Origin: Pirellulaceae bacterium
GTDB lineage: Bacteria; Planctomycetota; Planctomycetia; Pirellulales; Thermoguttaceae
Assembly: GCA_012744395.1 (NCBI GenBank)
Contig: JAAYCB010000290.1
Span: forward strand, 1 to 47,285
Direction: 5' to 3'
DNA: 47,285 nucleotides
Position numbers and translations under genes: made by a program. The notes beneath the pieces are model-generated. The model was given only the letters and a program-made list of their open reading frames with translations. It searched no databases and was not told the DNA's origin. Positions 38,687-47,280 of this stretch are shown here, piece after piece. Each line of letters begins with the position of its first letter. Within the stretch, counting starts at the first letter, position 1.

Positions 38687-40213
38687 ATGAAGTCTCGCCT
38701 CCTCGCCATGGCGCTTGCCTGGCTGTCGGCCATGCCTTGCCTGTGCCGGGCCGACGATCCTGGTGGTTTTCCATCGGCCGCGCCCGAAAAGCTGCCTCGT
38801 TGGCGCGGCTTCAACCTGACCGACAAGTTCCACCGCGATTGGAGTAACGGGCCGTTCCAAGAGTCGGACTTCCGGTGGATTCACGATTTTGGGTTCAATT
38901 TCGTCCGGCTGCCGATGGACTACCGGATTTGGATCGAAGGCGACGACTGGAACCGTTTCCGCGAAGAGCCGCTCCGCGAGATCGACGAGGCGGTCGACTG
39001 GGGCAAGAAGTACCGCATCCACGTGTCGCTCAATTTTCATCGCGCGCCGGGCTACACCGTGGCCAACCCCCGGGAAGCCAAGAGCCTGTGGACCGATGCA
39101 GACGCCCAGCGCGCCTGCGCCGCCCATTGGGCGATGTTCGCCCGCCGCTACCGCGACATCCCCAGCGCGCGGCTGAGCTTCAATCTGTTCAACGAACCCT
39201 CCGGCGTCGAGGAACAGGTCTATGTCGAGGTCGTCCGCAAAATCGTGGCCGCGATCCGCGCCGAGGACGCCGACCGGCTGATCATTTCCGACGGGCTGGG
39301 GTACGGCCAGCGTCCCGTCCTCGCCTTGGCCGAGTTGAAACTGGCCCAGGCCACGCGCGGCTACACGCCGTCGGACGTCTCGCACCATCAGGCAAGCTGG
39401 GTCGGCGGCACGAAACACGACCCGACACCCGCCTGGCCCCGCCCGCGGGCAATCGGATGGCTGTACGCGCCGACCAAGAAGGAAGTGCCGGCAGACGCCC
39501 GGCTGCCGTTGCGGATCGATGGGCCGTTTACGGAGGGGGCCAGCCTCCGCTTGCGGGTCGCCACCGTCTCCTCGCGGGCACGGCTGGTGGTCCGCGGCGA
39601 CAGCCGCACGCTGCTTGACAAGCAGTTTGTCTGCGGCCCCGGCGAGGGCGAGTGGCAGAAGGCGGTCTTCATGCCCGAGTGGAACATCTACCAGAACGTC
39701 TACAACCGCGACTACGAAGCAGCGCTTCCCCCGGGCGTGGCCCGCGTCGAGATCGCCGTTGTCTCCGGCGACTGGCTGCGGCTCGGCGAGTTGGGCATCA
39801 CCCGCCCGGGCGCCCAGGAGGACGTCCTCAGCCTCCGGTCCGAGTGGGGGCAGAAACCGGCCCATGCCCGCTATACGCCCGGCGGCGCCGGGGGGCCCTT
39901 CCTCTGCGAAACGAGGGAAGACCGCCAGTGGCTCTGGCGGACGAGGATCGTCCCCTGGCTGGAGGCCGAGCGCGCCGGCATCGGCGTGATCGTGGGCGAA
40001 TTCGGCTGCTTCAACAAGACGCCGCACGATGTCGCCCTCCGCTGGCTGGAAGACTCGTTGGCCAACTGGCGGAAGTGCGGATGGGGCTGGGCGCTGTGGA
40101 ACTTCCGCGGCTCGTTCGGGATTCTCGACAGCGGCCGCGACGACGTCGACTACGAGGATTTTCACGGCCACAAGCTGGACCGGAAGATGCTCGAGCTGCT
40201 CCAGAGAAATTGA
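38687..40213 (+). CDS. Secreted GH5-family glycoside hydrolase with internal beta-sandwich insertion
   Basis: A 508-residue protein with a Sec leader (1 to about 22). GH5 (clan A) barrel motifs: WRGFNLTDKF, FVRLPMDYRIW, VSLNFHRAPG, acid/base Glu170 in NLFNEPSG and nucleophile Glu438 in VGEFGCFNKTP, then WGWALWNFRGSFG. The catalytic Glu pair are 268 residues apart, far more than in ordinary GH5 enzymes, because about residues 268-376 form a beta-rich module (DGPFTEGASLRLRVATV, RLVVRGDS, VEIAVVSGDWLRLGELGI) like a carbohydrate-binding domain. Target is probably a beta-1,4- or beta-1,3-linked glycan. ATG 38687 starts at the leader. The FAD oxidoreductase gene follows at 18 bp. Confidence 0.9.
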   Translation: MKSRLLAMALAWLSAMPCLCRADDPGGFPSAAPEKLPRWRGFNLTDKFHRDWSNGPFQESDFRWIHDFGFNFVRLPMDYRIWIEGDDWNRFREEPLREIDEAVDWGKKYRIHVSLNFHRAPGYTVANPREAKSLWTDADAQRACAAHWAMFARRYRDIPSARLSFNLFNEPSGVEEQVYVEVVRKIVAAIRAEDADRLIISDGLGYGQRPVLALAELKLAQATRGYTPSDVSHHQASWVGGTKHDPTPAWPRPRAIGWLYAPTKKEVPADARLPLRIDGPFTEGASLRLRVATVSSRARLVVRGDSRTLLDKQFVCGPGEGEWQKAVFMPEWNIYQNVYNRDYEAALPPGVARVEIAVVSGDWLRLGELGITRPGAQEDVLSLRSEWGQKPAHARYTPGGAGGPFLCETREDRQWLWRTRIVPWLEAERAGIGVIVGEFGCFNKTPHDVALRWLEDSLANWRKCGWGWALWNFRGSFGILDSGRDDVDYEDFHGHKLDRKMLELLQRN

Positions 40214-40231
40214 GAAACGCGAGGATCTGGT

Positions 40232-42538
40232 ATGGCGATACGAGGACTCTTGTTAACGTGCGGGTTGGCATTTCTTTTCGCACCTCCGGGCCGGGCGGCC
40301 GCTGAGCGGGTGGTGTTTGTCGAGGCCGAGAGCTTCGCCGACCCCGGCGGGTGGGTCCTCGATACCCAGTTCATCCAGATCATGGGCTCGCCCTATCTCC
40401 TGGCGCATGGCCTGGGCGAACCGGTCGGCGATGCCGTGACGACCGTCACCTTCCCGGAAACCGGCCGCTACCGGGTGTTCGTCCGCACCAAGGACTGGGT
40501 CGCCCGCTGGAATGCGCCGGGGACGCCGGGCAAGTTCCAATTGATCGTCGACGGCAAGCCGCTCGCCGAGACCTTCGGCACCAAGGGGGCCGATTGGCAC
40601 TGGCACGAAGGCGGCGAGGTGTCGATCGAGAAGAGACAGGTCGAAGTCAGGCTGCACGATCTCGCCGGCTTCGGCGGCCGCTGCGACGCGATCCTGTTTG
40701 CCAAACACGCCGCATACGTTCCGCCCAACGGCAACCAGCCGCACGCCGCCTGGCGGCAGCGGCTGCTCGGATTGCCCGACGAGCCGGTCGCCACCGACCA
40801 GTTCGACCTGGTCGTCGTCGGCGGCGGCTATTCGGGCTGCGGCACGGCGATCTCGGCGGCGCGGATGGGGCTGAAAGTCGCCCTGATCCAGGACCGGCCC
40901 GTTCTCGGCGGCAATTCCAGCAGCGAGGTCCGCGTCTGGCCGCAGGGCAAGACGCGCCGCGGCCTCTTCCCGCGGATCGGCGAGATCATCGAGGAATTCA
41001 GCCCCGACCCGAAGGAATCGCCCGGCACGAAAGAGGAATTCAAGGACGAGCTGAAGACCGAGGTCGTCTCCGCCGAGAAGAACATCGCGCTGTTTCTCAA
41101 TCACCATGCATACGAGGTGCAGACCGAAGACGGGCGGATCGCCGCCGTCGTCGCCTTCGACACGCGGACCGGCGAGCACAAGCGGTTCAAGGCCAAGCTG
41201 TTCACCGATTGCACCGGCCACGGCACGATCGGCTTTCTGGCCGGCGCCGACTCCGAAACGACCGAAGAAGGCCACATGGGAATGAGCAACATGTGGCGCT
41301 GGGAACAGACCGCCACGAGGCAGCCGTTTCCCGAGACGCCCTGGGCCCTGGACCTGGAAATGAGCGATTTCCCCTATCCGGGCAAACGCGGCCCCGGCGC
41401 TGCCGGCGGCGCCGGCCCCTGGTTCTGGGAAACCGGCTTCGACAAGGACCCGATCCGAGACCTGGAATACATGCGCGACTGGAACCACCGGGCGGTGTTC
41501 GGGGCCTGGAACGCGATGAAAAACCGCGGCGGCAAGGCCGAGCACGAGAACGCCGTGCTCACCTGGCTGGCCTACATCGGGGGGCCGCGCGAGTCGCGCC
41601 GCCTGATGGGCGACGTGGTCCTCTCGCAGGAGGACGTGGCCCAACTGAAGGTCTATCCCGACGCCTGCGTCCCCTCCACCTGGTCGATCGATCTCCACTA
41701 TCCCCGCAAGGAGTTCATTCCCAAGAAGTATCCCGACGATCCCTTCATTTCCATCGCGGAGTTCCAGCAGCACGTCGACAGGACGAACGGCTACCCCGTC
41801 CCCTACCGCTGCTTCTATTCGCGCAACGTGCCCAACCTGTTCATGGCGGGACGCTGCGTCAGCGTGACCCACGAAGCCCTGGGGACGGTCCGCGTGATGA
41901 AGACCTGCGGGATGATGGGCGAAGTGGTCGGCAAGGCCGCCTCGATCTGCGTGGCCCATGAATGCGGTCCGCGGCAGGTCTACGACCAGTATCTCGGCGA
42001 TCTGAAAAAGCTCCTCGAGCTGCCCGGCGTTGCCCGGCGCGATTCGGTCACCGGGCCGATCTACATGTCCGGGCCCGTGCCGCCGCCGGCCGCCGTCGAA
42101 GAGTTGAAGGTCGGCATCAATCCGGCAAGCCTGCCCGGCAAGGTGATCGACAATCGGCTGGCGGAGATGTCCGGCAAATGGGGTTCCGGCACCGGGCTGG
42201 CGGGCTATATCGGCCTGGACTACGTCTACGCGGGCCCCGCTTCCAACGCGTCCGCCAGGTTCCCGATCGCGGTGGACGCAAGCGGCGTCTACGAGATCCG
42301 CCTGGCGTATCGCGATCACGAGAATCGCGCGTCCAATGCGTCGGTCGAAGTCCGCCACGACGGGGGCAGCGAAAAGCGGGTCATCGACATGAAGAAAGCG
42401 CCGCCACTGGCCTCCGGCTTCCTCTCGCTCGGCAAGTTCAAGTTCTCCGCCGGCAGGCGCGGGGCCGTCGTCGTTTCGGCCAAGGGCGCCAACGGAAACG
42501 TCTGCGTCGACGCGATCCAGATTCTGCCGGCGGAGTAG
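40232..42538 (+). CDS. Secreted FAD-dependent oxidoreductase with N-terminal beta-sandwich and C-terminal golvesin-like domain
   Basis: A 768-residue three-part protein. Sec leader (1 to about 24). Residues about 28-165 are a carbohydrate-binding-like beta domain (VEAESFADPGGW, GRYRVFVRTKDW). Residues about 190-625 are an FAD_oxidored domain (PF12831 type): VVVGGGYSGCG at 194-204, LGGNSSSEVR, DCTGHGTIG and the late FMAGRCVSVTHEALGTVR. Residues about 645-767 resemble the golvesin/xanthan-lyase C-terminal domain (GYIGLDYVYAG, GVYEIRLAYRDHENRASNA, VCVDAIQILP). It probably oxidises a glycan- or sugar-derived substrate outside the cytoplasm. How the folded flavoprotein is exported without a Tat motif is unclear. 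Cotranscribed with the GH5 gene. Confidence 0.92.
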   Translation: MAIRGLLLTCGLAFLFAPPGRAAAERVVFVEAESFADPGGWVLDTQFIQIMGSPYLLAHGLGEPVGDAVTTVTFPETGRYRVFVRTKDWVARWNAPGTPGKFQLIVDGKPLAETFGTKGADWHWHEGGEVSIEKRQVEVRLHDLAGFGGRCDAILFAKHAAYVPPNGNQPHAAWRQRLLGLPDEPVATDQFDLVVVGGGYSGCGTAISAARMGLKVALIQDRPVLGGNSSSEVRVWPQGKTRRGLFPRIGEIIEEFSPDPKESPGTKEEFKDELKTEVVSAEKNIALFLNHHAYEVQTEDGRIAAVVAFDTRTGEHKRFKAKLFTDCTGHGTIGFLAGADSETTEEGHMGMSNMWRWEQTATRQPFPETPWALDLEMSDFPYPGKRGPGAAGGAGPWFWETGFDKDPIRDLEYMRDWNHRAVFGAWNAMKNRGGKAEHENAVLTWLAYIGGPRESRRLMGDVVLSQEDVAQLKVYPDACVPSTWSIDLHYPRKEFIPKKYPDDPFISIAEFQQHVDRTNGYPVPYRCFYSRNVPNLFMAGRCVSVTHEALGTVRVMKTCGMMGEVVGKAASICVAHECGPRQVYDQYLGDLKKLLELPGVARRDSVTGPIYMSGPVPPPAAVEELKVGINPASLPGKVIDNRLAEMSGKWGSGTGLAGYIGLDYVYAGPASNASARFPIAVDASGVYEIRLAYRDHENRASNASVEVRHDGGSEKRVIDMKKAPPLASGFLSLGKFKFSAGRRGAVVVSAKGANGNVCVDAIQILPAE

Positions 42539-42544
42539 CCCGGA

Positions 42545-44542
42545 TCATCCCGGCGAAATCTTGCCGGTGGCGACCGGTTTGTCCGGCCGCGCGGCCCAAT
42601 CGGTCCAACTGCCGTCGTACCAGCGAACGTTCTCGTAGCCCAACAGCCGCGTCAGCAGGAACCAGGCCTGGCTCGCCTGTTGGCCCGTGCGGCAATGGAC
42701 GATCACCGGCGCCTGCTTCGCTGGGATCAGCCGGGCGTACTCCGCGGCCAACTGGTCAAGCGGTCGTAACTGCCCGTCTGCGGTCAGATCGGCCGTGTAA
42801 GGGCGATTCACCGCCCCGGGGATGTGACCGGCCCGGGCCTCGTCGGACTTGACGCCCAAAAAATACTCCTCGGGCCGCGCGTCGATCACCACGGCTGGCG
42901 AATCCTTCAGGGCGTCGGCCACCTGGTCGGCGTCGACCGTAAACCAGTCCGCCGCGGGGTCGAAGTGGTAGTCGCGCCGCTGCACGTCGCGGAGCGCCGT
43001 CTCCAGCGGCCGACTCTCGGCCGCCCAGCGGGCGAATCCACCCTCCAAGATGCTCCAGTTCCGATGCCCGACCCGCGCCAGGGCGATCCCAACGAGCGTG
43101 GCGTCGCGGAGCGCGTCGCCCCAGACCAGAACCACCGTGTCGTCCGGCTCGATCCCCATCAGCCCGAGGTGCTCGGCGAGCATCTCCGCGGGCAGCAGCA
43201 TCGACGACACGCCGCCGACCACCCCGCGGAGACTCTCCGGATCGACGCGGACGGAACCCGGGATGTGGCCGCTGCTGAAGACCGGTTGCTGGCGGACATC
43301 GAGGATGCGCACGGCTGCGGACTCGAGGCGATCGGCGAGCCACTCGGCTGAAACAACGGCCGGGGTGGTTTCCGCCGCCTGTTGCGCGGCGGCGCCCAAG
43401 GACGGCGGCGAGCCAGCGCTGGCTCGCCGCGCGGTGAAATACGCCTGCCAGCGCCGCACCCGCGCGGCGGCCCCGGCCGAAAGCGGCTCGCTCCGCAGCG
43501 AAACCGGCGTCAAGCACCGATCGACGAAGCCCCGCAGGCCGTCGGTCAGCAGCCAGACGTTCTCGTAGCCCAGCCGCGCCAAGGCGTCGCGGGCCTGCGC
43601 CGGATGGGTCATGCCCGTCGAATAGAGCACAATCTGGCCCCGGTTCTTCCGTTCGGCGAGCACTTGGGGCAGTTCGGGAAGCGCCGCGCTGATCGCCCCG
43701 CGGATGTGGAAGGCCGCGTATTCTTCTGCCGGACGGACGTCGACGACCACCAGTCCCGGCTCGCCGGCGATGATCCGGTCGGCGAGGTCTTCGGGCTCGA
43801 CGTGGTCGGCTCCCTCGTCAATCGAGGCGAGCAGCGCCCGCTCCGCGGCCTGACTGCCGACCGCAACGCCTGCGGCCTCTTCGCCGGGCAGCACCAGCAG
43901 GGCTGCCGCGGCGACGACCAGCGCCGCGGCGAGCCCCTTGAGCATCGGACTTCTCAGGTAGGCCCCGCCTCCGCTCAAGCTTTCTACCCACTCGGCGAAA
44001 TAGAACGCCGCAACGGCGACGAGCGTGAACAGCAGGCCGAAGACCGCTCGCGACATCCCGAAGGCATACAGCGGCTCTTCCTGGTAGCCCCAGTCCATCA
44101 GCCAGCCGAGCCACGGGAACGTCTCGTTGAACAGAATCGATCCAACGATCGCGCCGCCGAGGAAGACCAACGCGTCGAGCTTGCCGGTAACCGCGCCGAC
44201 CGCCGCCGTGCCGGGACACCAGCCGCCGATCACGAAGCCGACCCCGAAGAGCAGGCCTCCGGCGACCTGGGCGCCGAAAATCGTCGGCATCGCGTAGACG
44301 CTGCCAAGATCGATCCACCCCATGCCCGTAAACAGCAGCAGGCCGAGCATCGCCGTGATCACGGCGGTGAACATCACCCGGAGGACCGTCATGTCGCGGA
44401 AATAGAAGATTCCGGCAAGGCGTCGCGAACTGCCGAATCCCGCCCGCTCGAGTACGAACCCGAACGCCAGGCCGACGGCCAGGGCGACAAAGAAGGCCTG
44501 CGGGCTGTCGAGCTGGCCGGTGGAGTAATAGGTGTCAATCAT
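42545..44542 (-). CDS. YeeE/YedE sulfur-transport half fused to three rhodanese domains
   Basis: A 665-residue fusion. Residues 1 to about 225 are a YeeE/YedE (thiosulfate-transporter type) membrane unit of about six segments, with FVLERAGFGSSRRLAG and Cys109 in GGWCPGTA, the Cys typical of this family. Three rhodanese modules follow: about 247-344, whose catalytic position is Ser308 (LYSTGMT); about 397-512, where it is Trp474 (VLVWGDALRD); and about 534-654, with active Cys617 in VHCRTGQQASQ. Modules 2 and 3 together look like a complete thiosulfate sulfurtransferase (inactive plus active half). ATG 44542 has GGAG 8 nt upstream and overlaps the partner gene's stop by 8 bp. It probably passes imported sulfur to Cys617; orientation needs topology data. 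Confidence 0.88.
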   Translation of the reverse strand: MIDTYYSTGQLDSPQAFFVALAVGLAFGFVLERAGFGSSRRLAGIFYFRDMTVLRVMFTAVITAMLGLLLFTGMGWIDLGSVYAMPTIFGAQVAGGLLFGVGFVIGGWCPGTAAVGAVTGKLDALVFLGGAIVGSILFNETFPWLGWLMDWGYQEEPLYAFGMSRAVFGLLFTLVAVAAFYFAEWVESLSGGGAYLRSPMLKGLAAALVVAAAALLVLPGEEAAGVAVGSQAAERALLASIDEGADHVEPEDLADRIIAGEPGLVVVDVRPAEEYAAFHIRGAISAALPELPQVLAERKNRGQIVLYSTGMTHPAQARDALARLGYENVWLLTDGLRGFVDRCLTPVSLRSEPLSAGAAARVRRWQAYFTARRASAGSPPSLGAAAQQAAETTPAVVSAEWLADRLESAAVRILDVRQQPVFSSGHIPGSVRVDPESLRGVVGGVSSMLLPAEMLAEHLGLMGIEPDDTVVLVWGDALRDATLVGIALARVGHRNWSILEGGFARWAAESRPLETALRDVQRRDYHFDPAADWFTVDADQVADALKDSPAVVIDARPEEYFLGVKSDEARAGHIPGAVNRPYTADLTADGQLRPLDQLAAEYARLIPAKQAPVIVHCRTGQQASQAWFLLTRLLGYENVRWYDGSWTDWAARPDKPVATGKISPG

Positions 44543-45086
44543 GCCACTGTCTCCTGACGAAATACGCGGCGGCATACCCGCCGGCGAATACGCAGCCCAT
44601 GAAGATCAGGCTCCCGGTCAGCAGCATTGCTCCGCCGGAAAGCGCCTGGCCGGAAGTGCACCCGCCGGCCACGCGGGCCGCATAACCGGCCAGAATCCCG
44701 CCGGCGGCCGCCAGCGCCAGCCTTCGCCGCGCGGTTGCCGCCTTGCCCCGTTCGACCTGCGGCTCGATCCGCCGCGCGAAGATCGCCGAGACCAGGCCGC
44801 CGAGAAACACGCCCAGCAGCATGTAGACGAGGTAGTACGACAATGGATTCTCGCCCCAGGGCCCGAAATAGCCGCTGGCCGCCACGTGTGCCGGGGCAAT
44901 CCACGATTCCACTTCGGCCCCGATGCGGGCCAGCCCGCCGGAGGCCCCCAGCCCCGCCCCGAGCGTCAGCAGCGAGGCCAGCAGCGTGAGGCCCAGCAGG
45001 ACGCCGGCCAGGTAGGGATTCCAGTAGGGCGACGGCGTCCGGTCGGCGCCCGGCGATGGTTTCGTTCCCGCGATCGACTCGTTCAT
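44535..45086 (-). CDS. YeeE/YedE-type sulfur-transport protein, partner half
   Basis: A 183-residue membrane protein with four hydrophobic segments (about 24-48, 85-104, 124-141, 152-175). ARVAGGCTSGQALSGG holds Cys143, the conserved persulfide-relay Cys of YeeE/YedE proteins. In this family the transporter is commonly one chain of two halves or two short chains; here this chain and the fused chain downstream (8-bp overlap, ATGATTGA) supply one half each. AAGGA lies 8 nt before ATG 45086. Substrate is probably thiosulfate or another sulfane-sulfur compound. It is in the middle of the leftward sulfur operon, 45 bp after the secreted lactamase-fold gene. Confidence 0.87.
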   Translation of the reverse strand: MNESIAGTKPSPGADRTPSPYWNPYLAGVLLGLTLLASLLTLGAGLGASGGLARIGAEVESWIAPAHVAASGYFGPWGENPLSYYLVYMLLGVFLGGLVSAIFARRIEPQVERGKAATARRRLALAAAGGILAGYAARVAGGCTSGQALSGGAMLLTGSLIFMGCVFAGGYAAAYFVRRQWHD

Positions 45087-45131
45087 CTGAGGATTCCTTG
45101 AAACACACGGTTGTCGGCAATCCGCCGCGCG

Positions 45132-47150
45132 TCAGCAACCGGCGCTGCGGCGCTTCTTCGGCGCGGGGTTTGCCTTGGGGGCGGGGCTCGCCGCGGCCGG
45201 CGCGGGCGGCTTCGCGGCCCCGGGCGCCGCGGCCGCCGCGGGCGAGGGCCGAGAGCCCGGCTGGGCCAGCGCGGCGAGGTCCGATTCAGACCAGTAGGCC
45301 TGGAGCCCGCCGTGAAGGGCGATCACCCGCCGATCGGTCTTCTGGGCCAGAATCCCGCCGGCCATCATCGCCAGCGAGCCGTCCCGGTCGACGATCACCA
45401 GCGGCAGGCTCCCCTCCAGGTACGCCGGATTGCCGAGCAACTGGGCCAGCTCGACGTTCTGCGAACCCGGCAGTTGATAATCGGCGTGCTGCGCCGCCGG
45501 CCGCACGTCGATCAGTTGGAACGTGCCGGGCAGATCCATCATCATCCGCTTCAATTCCGCGGGCGAAATCCGGTCCGCAAGCTTCAGTGGCGGACCCGAG
45601 AGAGCAGGCAGCACGCATGACGCCTGGGCCTCGACGACCGGCAACCCCGCCTCCAGCCACGCCTCGCTCCCGCCGGCCATGCTGCGAACGTTGCGAAAAC
45701 CCTGCCGCTCGAGCACACCGATCGCCAGGCTGGAACGGTACGCGCTGTTGCAGACGGTGACGATTGGGGAATTGCGATCGATCTTCACCGCATCCGCCGC
45801 CAGCTTGTTGAGCGGGATGTTGACAATCGTGCCGATCCGCAGCGCCGCCCATTCCGAGGGCAAGCGGACGTCGACCACGATCGGCGACTCCGGCTGCTGC
45901 ATCGCCGCGTACAACTCCCGAGGCTCGATCGGAGGGGTCTTCGCAATCGGCAGGCCGGCCTTCTCCCAGGCTTCGTACGCCAGGACTTTCGCCTTGTAGC
46001 CGACGCGATGCAGCCGGTGGATCGCTTCTCGCAGCTCGTCCGGCTTGCCGACCACGACCAGATTGGCGCCCCAGGGGACCATGATGCCGGTCCAGGTTTC
46101 GAACCGCCCGCGAAGGGCGATGTTGACCGAACCGGGCACGTGTCCCGCGGCGTATTGGGCCGCATCGCGGACGTCGACGACGTAAAACTGCTTCGGATCG
46201 CTCAACTCGGCGCTCGGCTTGACTTCTGGAAGCTCCGCGGGGCTCCACTCGACCAGTTCCGGGCCCTGGCGGTTCATCGCGGCATTGTGGGCAAAGTATT
46301 GTGGCGCTTCGGGCAGCCCGTCGAGAACGGCCGCGACAAATTCACCGCGGGTCTTGTACTGGAGGTAGGGGTTCGACACCCGCTCCTTGCCGATTGTCGA
46401 GACCGGCTCGTCGCCCAGATGCGCCCCGCAGAGCGAGCCGGCGCCGTGGGCTGGCATGATGACGACTTCGTCGGGCAGTTTCGAGAGCTTCGTGGTCCAG
46501 GTGTCGAACATCATCGACGCCAGCGTCGAAGCCGCCATGCCTTCGCCGAGCAGGTCGGGTCGGCCCACGCTGCCGACGAACAGCGTGTCGCCGGTCAGTA
46601 GGGCCAGCGGTTTCTGGGGCTCGGACGCACTGGCCACCGCGCCGGACATGCTGTCGGGCGTGTGCCCCGGAGTCTCCAGGAAAGTGACGATCGCCTGGCC
46701 GACTTTCAGCGTGTCGCCCTCCTTGAGCGGCGTGTGCTTATAACCGGCGCCCGCCTGGCGGCTGATATAGATCGGCACGCCCAGAGAGTTAGCCAATTCC
46801 ATCTGGCCGGCGACGAAGTCGGCGTGCGAATGCGTCAACCAAACGCCGCTGATTTTTACGTTGCGGCCCGCGGCCGCTTTCACGTAAGCCTCGGTGTCCC
46901 GCCCGGGATCCACAACGAGGGCTTCCCCGTCGCTGACAAGCAGATAGGAAAAATGGGAAAGCGTGGAGAGGTTGAACTGGACAACGTCGAACCCGGCGAA
47001 TTTGTAGGTCTCGACCACTTCGTACTCGGCCGCGCTGGAGTCATGCGTCGCCGACTCGGCGTCCTTGATCTCCGACGAGCGGACGGAGCCCGCCGAGGCC
47101 AGCGCAGCGAGGCCAACGACGCCGGCGACAAGCCATTCTCTCTGAGACAT
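45132..47150 (-). CDS. Secreted metallo-beta-lactamase-fold persulfide-dioxygenase-like protein with three rhodanese domains
   Basis: A 672-residue protein with a Sec leader (1 to about 26, WLVAGVVGLAALASAGS). The metallo-beta-lactamase domain (about 42-310) has THSHADFVAG (His107, His109, Asp111), TPGHTPD (His163) and LTGDTLFVG (Asp188). By comparison with ETHE1, His107, His163 and Asp188 would bind one iron; Phe112 replaces the final His of HxHxDH. Rhodanese modules follow at about 322-401 (no Cys, VVVGKPDE), 408-506 (active Cys467 in TVCNSAYRSS) and 528-626 (no Cys, VIVDRDGS), then an Ala/Pro-rich tail ending RRSAGC. The layout recalls CstB-like sulfur detoxification enzymes, but exported. 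ATG 47150 has GGAGGG 8 nt upstream. First gene of the sulfur operon. Confidence 0.9.
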   Translation of the reverse strand: MSQREWLVAGVVGLAALASAGSVRSSEIKDAESATHDSSAAEYEVVETYKFAGFDVVQFNLSTLSHFSYLLVSDGEALVVDPGRDTEAYVKAAAGRNVKISGVWLTHSHADFVAGQMELANSLGVPIYISRQAGAGYKHTPLKEGDTLKVGQAIVTFLETPGHTPDSMSGAVASASEPQKPLALLTGDTLFVGSVGRPDLLGEGMAASTLASMMFDTWTTKLSKLPDEVVIMPAHGAGSLCGAHLGDEPVSTIGKERVSNPYLQYKTRGEFVAAVLDGLPEAPQYFAHNAAMNRQGPELVEWSPAELPEVKPSAELSDPKQFYVVDVRDAAQYAAGHVPGSVNIALRGRFETWTGIMVPWGANLVVVGKPDELREAIHRLHRVGYKAKVLAYEAWEKAGLPIAKTPPIEPRELYAAMQQPESPIVVDVRLPSEWAALRIGTIVNIPLNKLAADAVKIDRNSPIVTVCNSAYRSSLAIGVLERQGFRNVRSMAGGSEAWLEAGLPVVEAQASCVLPALSGPPLKLADRISPAELKRMMMDLPGTFQLIDVRPAAQHADYQLPGSQNVELAQLLGNPAYLEGSLPLVIVDRDGSLAMMAGGILAQKTDRRVIALHGGLQAYWSESDLAALAQPGSRPSPAAAAAPGAAKPPAPAAASPAPKANPAPKKRRSAGC

Positions 47151-47169
47151 TCTGACAACCCTCCAGACT

Positions 47170-47208
47170 GGTTCGATGAGACGGATTCTCAATTACTGCG
47201 GTTCGATG
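47170..47208. promoter_or_regulatory. Direct repeats GGTTCGATG flanking a possible promoter of the sulfur operon
   Basis: GGTTCGATG occurs at 47170-47178 and 47200-47208, 30 bp apart (about three helical turns). On the reverse strand TTGAAC (47209-47214), 18 bp and GAGAAT (47185-47190) form a weak promoter between and beside them, a layout suiting a repressor. Confidence 0.4.
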
Positions 47209-47256
47209 GTTCAAGTGCGGATTCGGTTACACAAATCTCCCGCCAGGCCGCGAGGC

Positions 47257-47280
47257 GTTCCCCAGCTGGAGCTTGGGAGC
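47257..47280. repeat. Dispersed palindromic element, copy 2
   Basis: GTTCCCCAGCT, two bases, then AGCTTGGGAGC: an imperfect inverted repeat that is the reverse complement, with a few changes, of 19328-19349. It lies upstream of the sulfur operon and reaches almost to the right edge, so it may be part of a larger unit. Confidence 0.7.
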
